DNA from: Gallionella sp.
GTDB lineage: Bacteria; Pseudomonadota; Gammaproteobacteria; Burkholderiales; Gallionellaceae
Assembly (NCBI GenBank): GCA_030690245.1
Contig: JAUYGW010000143.1
Coordinates: 1 to 17,980 of the forward strand
Direction of reading: 5' to 3'
DNA: 17,980 nucleotides
A model generated the notes under the pieces. The model was not told the origin of the DNA and searched no databases. It saw only the letters and a list, made by a program, of their open reading frames with translations. Positions 13,918 to 17,980 of the stretch are shown here, one piece after another (position 1 is the first letter of the stretch; each line of letters begins with the position of its first letter). A program made the position numbers and the translations under genes.

Positions 13918-14772
13918 ATGAGCGAAACGCGAAGCGACCGCCATTATTACGTCCCGCCCCCGAGCCACTATCCAGTGACGATCAACCTGGGGCTTTTCAT
14001 TCTGGCGCTGGGAGTTGCGCTACGTATCAATGCCATCGCTTCCGGCATCGTTCCCATCCTGGCGGGGATTGCCGTGGTTCTCTACGGCGCGTTCGGCTGG
14101 GTGGGAAAGATTATCTGCGAGGATGAAAGCGGGAGCTACCACCCGTGGGAAGACCGTTCGTTCCGCATCGGCATGGCCTATTTCATTCTTTCCGAACTTG
14201 CATTATTTGGCGCCTTTTTGCTGGCGCTGATGTATGCGCGCGTCTTTTCCCTGCCGGAACTGGCGTCCATGGACCCGCACTTCACGCTGTGGCCGGATTT
14301 CAAGGGCGCATGGCCGTCGGGCGGCCCGAAGTCGCAGGCATTTACCCCGTTGAGCGCATGGGGACTTCCCGCAGTCAATGCAATCATCATCCTGGCATCG
14401 GCCGTGTCGCTGATGTGGGCGCGCAGGGGACTCTCGACTGCCAATCACGGCCAGATGGTTGCAGGCCTGGCGATTGCGCTTGTTCTGGGCGTGGCGTTCC
14501 TGTTCCAGCAGGCGATGGAGTGCCGTCATGCCGCCGAGCTTGGCGTCACCCTGGCCAGCGGCGTTTACGGCAGCTATTTTTATATGCTGACCGGGGTGCA
14601 TGGCGTGCACCTGATGGCGGGAATCCTCATGCTGGCGATATTGCTGCTGCGCGCTTTCCACGGGCACTTCAAGCCCGAAAGCACTGTGGGGCTGGATCTC
14701 GTTACGTGGTACTGGAATTTCGCGGTGGTGATTCCGGGGTTGCTGGTGTTTGTTTATTTTTACTGGCTGTAA
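13918..14772 (+). CDS. coxC: Cytochrome c oxidase subunit III
   Basis: A 284-residue, seven-helix subunit III. The start is supported by AGGAGG at 13904-13909, about 8 bases before the ATG. Family signs are YYVPPPSHYPVT at the N-terminus, FGWVGKIICE, the helix with FILSELALFGAFLLALMYAR, WGLPAVNAIIILAS, and the long helix ending VTLASGVYGSYFYMLTGVHG. The ending is unusual: TWYWNFAVVIPGLLVFVY stands where the family nearly always has YWHFVDVVW. Subunit III stabilises the catalytic subunit and proton uptake through the D pathway. It is the last gene of the cluster and faces trkH, 65 bases away; only a small imperfect hairpin without a T-run lies between. Confidence 0.92.
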   Translation: MSETRSDRHYYVPPPSHYPVTINLGLFILALGVALRINAIASGIVPILAGIAVVLYGAFGWVGKIICEDESGSYHPWEDRSFRIGMAYFILSELALFGAFLLALMYARVFSLPELASMDPHFTLWPDFKGAWPSGGPKSQAFTPLSAWGLPAVNAIIILASAVSLMWARRGLSTANHGQMVAGLAIALVLGVAFLFQQAMECRHAAELGVTLASGVYGSYFYMLTGVHGVHLMAGILMLAILLLRAFHGHFKPESTVGLDLVTWYWNFAVVIPGLLVFVYFYWL

Positions 14773-14837
14773 TCAGAGATGGCTCCACCTCTGCCGGAAG
14801 CCGAGTCAGACGCTGTCCGGGTTCAAGGTGCATGCAA

Positions 14838-16298
14838 TTACCGCCGCCAGAAATGCGGCGTGAACAGGATCAGCACGGTGAAGATTTCAAGCCGCCCGAC
14901 CAGCATGCCGAAGGTGCATACCCAGGTCTGGAAGCCAGTCAGGCCCGCATAATTGCTCGCCGGCCCGACCTGCCCCAAGCCTGGACCGAAATTATTGACA
15001 CAGGCCAGCACCGCCGAAAAGGCCGAGATGAAATCCATGCCGCTGATCAGCAGCACGAAGGTCAGCGTGGCGATGGTCACGAAATACAGGAAGATGAAAC
15101 CCAGCACCGCGAACACGATGTTGTTGGCGATCACTTGGCCGCCGATCTTCATCGGGTCCACCACTGCGGGATGCAGCAGCTTGAGGAATTCCCTCCCGGC
15201 CTGTTTCACCAGCACCAGCGTGCGGATCATCTTGATGCCGCCGCCGGTCGATCCGGAGCTTGCGGCGATGCAGCCGACGAACAGCATCCACAACGGCGCG
15301 AAGATCGGCCACTGCGCATAGTCCACGCTGGCAAACCCGGAACTCGCTCCGATCGAGACCACGTTAAAACTGGCATGGCGCAGCGCGGTTAAAAAATCGG
15401 GATATACGCCATTCCACCAGAGAAAAAAGGCGATGCCGAAGCAGCTGGCTAGAATGAGTCCCAGCGCCGCACGGGCCTCGGCGTCCTGCAGGTACACGCG
15501 GGTGCTCCTGCTGTGCCACGCCAGGAAGTGGGTCGCGAAGTTGATCACCGCAAACAGCATGAATGCGATCATCACGAATTCGATCAGCGGCGAATCAAAG
15601 TAGCCGACGCTGGCATCGTGCGTGGAGAAACCGCCCAACCCCATCGCCGAAAAAGCATGGCACACCGCATCCAGCCAGTTCATCCCCGCCCACTTTAACG
15701 CGCCGATGCAGACCAGTGTGATCGCCACATAGACCACCCACAGGTTGCGCGCTGTGTCGGCGATGCGCGGTGTCAGCCCTGCACTTTTCATCGGCCCCGG
15801 CATCTCGGCCTTGAACAACTGCCGTCCGCCGATGCCCAGCAGCGGCAGCACCGCGACCGCCAGCACGATGACGCCCAGCCCGCCTACCCACTGCAACTCG
15901 TGCCGCCACAAGTTGATCGCGGGCGGCAGAGTGTCCAGCCCGGTCAGCACGGTCGCACCAGTGGTGGTCATGGCGGACATGGTCTCGAAGTAGGCATCGG
16001 TGAATGACAGGCCGGGGATCGCCAGCAGCAGGGGAATCGTGGCGAAAACCGGCATCGCGGTCCACATCGTCACCACCAGCAGATAGCCGTGGCGGATCGA
16101 CAGTTCGCCCTTGGAGCGGCGCGTCAGCAGCCACATCAGAAAGCCGATGGCCAAAGTCCAAACCATCGCCACCAGGAAATCCAGCAATATGGCGTAGTCG
16201 GCGTAGATCACAGCGGTAATGACCGGCAGGAGGTAGGCCGCGCTGAATACCACCAGCAGCAAGCCTAAAGCATTGATAACGGTCAGCGTGCGTTGCAT
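14838..16298 (-). CDS. trkH: Potassium uptake protein TrkH
   Basis: A 486-residue inner-membrane K+ translocation subunit that works with TrkA. Four membrane-pore-membrane repeats are visible by their filter loops: TTTGAT (111-116), GLGGFST (220-226), SIGASSGFAS (315-324) and NNFGPGLG (435-442). GMLVGRLEIFTVL near the C-terminus holds the conserved arginine. The start at 16298 is preferred because it places the first helix as in E. coli TrkH and has GTGGGA 9 bases upstream. A GTG at 16325 would add nine residues encoded next to a repeat element. It lies downstream of trkA, 121 bases away, so the two probably form an operon. Confidence 0.94.
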   Translation of the reverse strand: MQRTLTVINALGLLLVVFSAAYLLPVITAVIYADYAILLDFLVAMVWTLAIGFLMWLLTRRSKGELSIRHGYLLVVTMWTAMPVFATIPLLLAIPGLSFTDAYFETMSAMTTTGATVLTGLDTLPPAINLWRHELQWVGGLGVIVLAVAVLPLLGIGGRQLFKAEMPGPMKSAGLTPRIADTARNLWVVYVAITLVCIGALKWAGMNWLDAVCHAFSAMGLGGFSTHDASVGYFDSPLIEFVMIAFMLFAVINFATHFLAWHSRSTRVYLQDAEARAALGLILASCFGIAFFLWWNGVYPDFLTALRHASFNVVSIGASSGFASVDYAQWPIFAPLWMLFVGCIAASSGSTGGGIKMIRTLVLVKQAGREFLKLLHPAVVDPMKIGGQVIANNIVFAVLGFIFLYFVTIATLTFVLLISGMDFISAFSAVLACVNNFGPGLGQVGPASNYAGLTGFQTWVCTFGMLVGRLEIFTVLILFTPHFWRR

Positions 16299-16326
16299 TA
16301 ATGCAAATCCCACGTAGCGAACCACC

Positions 16327-16421
16327 TGTCCCCCTCTCCCGGGGGGGGGTGTGGGGGGGCGGGGGTGAGGGGGACGGTCATGGCAGGCTTCATTATCATA
16401 GACGGTTTTGCCATGACCGTC
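16327..16421 (-). repeat. Composite palindromic element, copy 2 (trkA-trkH gap), with long G-runs
   Basis: Read on the minus strand, this is the 13-base arm GACGGTCATGGCA (16409-16421), 23 bases, its exact complement (16373-16385), and then CCCCTCACCC...CCCGGGAGAGGGGGAC down to about 16327. The first arm covers the trkA stop codon. Its order and inner sequence match the element at 6599-6690, in opposite orientation. On the plus strand the second part is G9-TGT-G7-C-G5-TGA-G5 (16341-16373), a strong G-quadruplex candidate on the template strand of trkH. Confidence 0.75.
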
Positions 16422-17793
16422 AGAAGAACCCGAGGCTGACCTGGAACAACTTCTCGACCTTCTTCACCATCCGCTTGTTGATGACGAACACGATGACATG
16501 GTCTTCCGCCTCGATGAGCGTGTCATGATGTCCCATGATGACCTGGTCGCCGCGCACGATCGCGCCGATGGTCGCGCCCTTGGGCAGGTCGATCTCGTCG
16601 ATGCGCCTCCCCACCACACGTGAGGATTGACGGTCGCCGTGTGCCACCAGTTCCAGCGCCTCCGCCGCGCCGCGCCGCAACGAATGCACCGCCACCACGT
16701 CGCCCTGCCGCACATAGGCGAGCAGCGAGCCGATAGTGACCTGCGCCGGCGACAGCGCGATGTCGATCTTGCCGCCCTGCAACAGATCTACATAGGCGCT
16801 GCGGTTGATCAGCGCAATCACCTTGCGCGCGCCGCCCTGCTTGGCGAGCAGCGAAGACATGATGTTGTTCTCGTCGTCGTTGGTCAGCGCGCAAAACACA
16901 TCAACTTCATCGATATGCTCCTGCTGCATCAGTTTCTCGTCCGTGCCGTCGCCGTTCAGTACCAGTGTGTTGGTCAGTTCACCGGCCAGTCTTTCGCAGG
17001 ATTTTTTGTTGTATTCGATCAGCTTGACCTGATAGTCGTGCTCCAGCGCTTTGGCCAGGCGGCGGCCGATGTTGCCGCCGCCTACGATCATCACGCGCTT
17101 GGTGGGTTTGTCCATGCGGCGCATTTCGCTGAGCACGCTGCGGATGTTGCCGGTTGCGGCGATGAAGAAAATTTCGTCGCCTTCCTCGATCACGGTACTG
17201 CCTTCGGGGATCAGCGGGCCGTCCTTGCGGAAAATCGCCGCGACGCGGGTTTCTACCTGCGGCATGTGGCTGCGCAGGAAACTCAGCGGCTTGCCCACCA
17301 GCGGACCGCCCTCGAAGGCGCGCACCGCGACCAGCGATGCCTTGCCTTGCGAAAAGCGTTGCACCTGCAGCGCCTCGGGAAATTCGATCAGCTTGACGAT
17401 ATATTCGGTGAGGATCTGCTCGGGGCAGATCGAAAAATTTACGCAGAAATTCTCCGCGCTGAACACTTCCGGGCGTTCCAGGTAATCGGCGGCGCGGATA
17501 CGGGCGATGCGCGTCGGCGTATTGTAAAGCGTGGCCGCCAGCTTGCAGGCTACCAGGTTGACCTCGTCGCTTTGCGTGACCGCCAGCAGCATGTCGGCGT
17601 CGGCAATGCCGGCCTGCTCCAGCACCGAAGGGTGCGCAGCATTGCCGGTCAGGGTGCGCAAATCCAGCCGATCCTGCAATTGGCGCAGCTTGTCGCCATC
17701 GGAATCCACGACGGTAATGTCGTTCGCCTCGCTCACCAGGCTTTCCGCCACCGTAGAGCCGACCTGTCCTGCGCCAAGTATCAATATTTTCAT
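16420..17793 (-). CDS. trkA: Trk system potassium uptake regulatory protein TrkA
   Basis: A 457-residue cytosolic NAD(H)-binding subunit that gates TrkH. It has two RCK_N/RCK_C pairs. The first Rossmann motif is GAGQVG at 7-12 with VVDSDGDKL, and the second is GGGNIG at 238-243. LTNDDENNIMSSLLAKQGGARKVIAL marks the second dinucleotide domain. A TrkA_C domain around DEIFFIAATG closes the first half, and another around AEDHVIVFVIN closes the second. The length is that of E. coli TrkA (458). It is probably the first gene of trkAH. In some betaproteobacteria a sensor kinase/regulator pair (ntrX-like) precedes trkA, but nothing of that kind is visible here. Confidence 0.95.
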   Translation of the reverse strand: MKILILGAGQVGSTVAESLVSEANDITVVDSDGDKLRQLQDRLDLRTLTGNAAHPSVLEQAGIADADMLLAVTQSDEVNLVACKLAATLYNTPTRIARIRAADYLERPEVFSAENFCVNFSICPEQILTEYIVKLIEFPEALQVQRFSQGKASLVAVRAFEGGPLVGKPLSFLRSHMPQVETRVAAIFRKDGPLIPEGSTVIEEGDEIFFIAATGNIRSVLSEMRRMDKPTKRVMIVGGGNIGRRLAKALEHDYQVKLIEYNKKSCERLAGELTNTLVLNGDGTDEKLMQQEHIDEVDVFCALTNDDENNIMSSLLAKQGGARKVIALINRSAYVDLLQGGKIDIALSPAQVTIGSLLAYVRQGDVVAVHSLRRGAAEALELVAHGDRQSSRVVGRRIDEIDLPKGATIGAIVRGDQVIMGHHDTLIEAEDHVIVFVINKRMVKKVEKLFQVSLGFF

Positions 17794-17825
17794 TCTCTGT
17801 ACGATCCCTGCAAAAATAATTTAGC

Positions 17826-17855
17826 CACGGATGCACATGGATAAACACGGATAAA
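17826..17855. repeat. Three tandem 10-base CACGGAT units
   Basis: CACGGATGCA, CATGGATAAA and CACGGATAAA follow each other exactly in register, just upstream of trkA. This is a short degenerate repeat of a type seen between genes in many bacteria. It differs in sequence and period from the 9-base CACGAAG units. Confidence 0.7.
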
Positions 17856-17878
17856 AAATTCGTTCGACAAAATCAGGT

Positions 17879-17894
17879 TGCCGGGCGCCCGGCA
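17879..17894. repeat. Perfect 16-base GC-rich palindrome
   Basis: TGCCGGGCGCCCGGCA is its own reverse complement. It could fold as a six-pair stem with a four-base loop, or act as a dimeric protein site. No T-run follows on either strand, so it is not a typical terminator. Confidence 0.5.
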
Positions 17895-17905
17895 CAATTC
17901 GTTAA

Positions 17906-17922
17906 GGAAGGTCTGAACAAGT
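17906..17922 (+). mobile_element. Possible left end of an IS5-family insertion sequence
   Basis: GGAAGGTCTGAACAAGT closely resembles, from memory, the terminal inverted repeat of IS5-type elements (beginning GGAAGGTGCGAA). The preceding TTAA (17902-17905) fits the YTAR target preference of that group. A reading frame begins at 17931. The right end would lie beyond the window, so this is only a suggestion. Confidence 0.4.
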
Positions 17923-17930
17923 AGCCAAAA

Positions 17931-17980
17931 ATGAAAACGCCGAATCCACAATCTGCCGCGAATGCTGAAATTGGCAAGAA
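17931..17980 (+). CDS. Start of an unidentified reading frame, possibly a transposase
   Basis: An ATG at 17931 opens a frame that runs off the window after 16 complete codons (MKTPNPQSAANAEIGK and onward). The fragment is too short to identify. Its position 9 bases after an IS5-like end suggests a transposase start. There is no well-placed ribosome site; AAGGAAG lies about 20 bases upstream. Confidence 0.25.
   Translation, partial: MKTPNPQSAANAEIGK

Noticed and set aside
16299..16325. GTG start for trkH at 16325
   Set aside because: It adds nine residues encoded next to a repeat element. The ATG at 16298 matches the family N-terminus.
16627..17844. Open frame of 405 codons on the plus strand
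   Set aside because: It is antisense to trkA, which is complete and has both Rossmann motifs.
1..17980. tRNA, rRNA or known riboswitch
   Set aside because: Reading the gaps between genes showed no cloverleaf with a TTCRA loop, no rRNA segment and no riboswitch core that I could recognise.

Overview
The window is GC-rich, tightly packed proteobacterial chromosome. The protein families (a betaproteobacterial-style coxB–coxA–small protein–ctaG–coxC cluster, an O2-independent ubiquinone set ubiU/ubiV/ubiT, Mrp/ApbC next to a DUF971 protein, a YbiT-type ABC-F protein, and REP-like palindromes between genes) suggest a betaproteobacterium, possibly of the Nitrosomonadales/Gallionellaceae type. That placement is inference from gene content, not a database result.

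Layout. Bases 2-757 (+) hold the end of a formate/nitrite-family channel and a GNAT acetyltransferase. Bases 780-3362 (-) hold purU and, upstream of it, a ybiT-like ABC-F ATPase; a REPIN-like pair of inverted REPs separates them. Bases 3725-6038 (+) hold a DUF971 protein with a Cys/Gly/His tail, the Fe-S carrier ATPase Mrp/ApbC and a stand-alone cyclic-nucleotide-binding domain protein, closed by a strong terminator at 6059-6095. Bases 6108-9919 (-) read yhcC-like radical SAM gene, ubiU, ubiV, ubiT, the set for making ubiquinone without oxygen; the two larger gaps in this run carry palindromic elements. Bases 10333-14772 (+) encode a heme-copper oxidase: subunit II with a fused cytochrome c domain, subunit I, a 42-residue membrane protein, Cox11/CtaG and subunit III. 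Bases 14838-17793 (-) encode the potassium uptake pair TrkA and TrkH. The last 75 bases look like the left end of an IS5-type insertion sequence.

How the genes relate. The divergent pair yhcC-ubiUV(T) and coxBA-ctaG-coxC puts anaerobic quinone synthesis back to back with an oxygen-consuming terminal oxidase, across a 413-base gap holding a repeat element and a good promoter for coxB. DUF971 and Mrp together match the two parts of the plant Fe-S carrier HCF101.

The most unusual feature is the oxidase. Subunit I has the A1-type His-Pro-Glu-Val-Tyr centre and D-pathway residues, but the usual K-channel lysine is Leu. The Mg-site aspartate of subunit I and the matching glutamate of subunit II are both amides, the second arginine of the propionate pair is His, and the C-terminal WHFVDVVW motif of subunit III is rewritten. 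Several related palindromic repeats also recur between genes, including two copies, in opposite orientation, of a composite element of about 95 bases.
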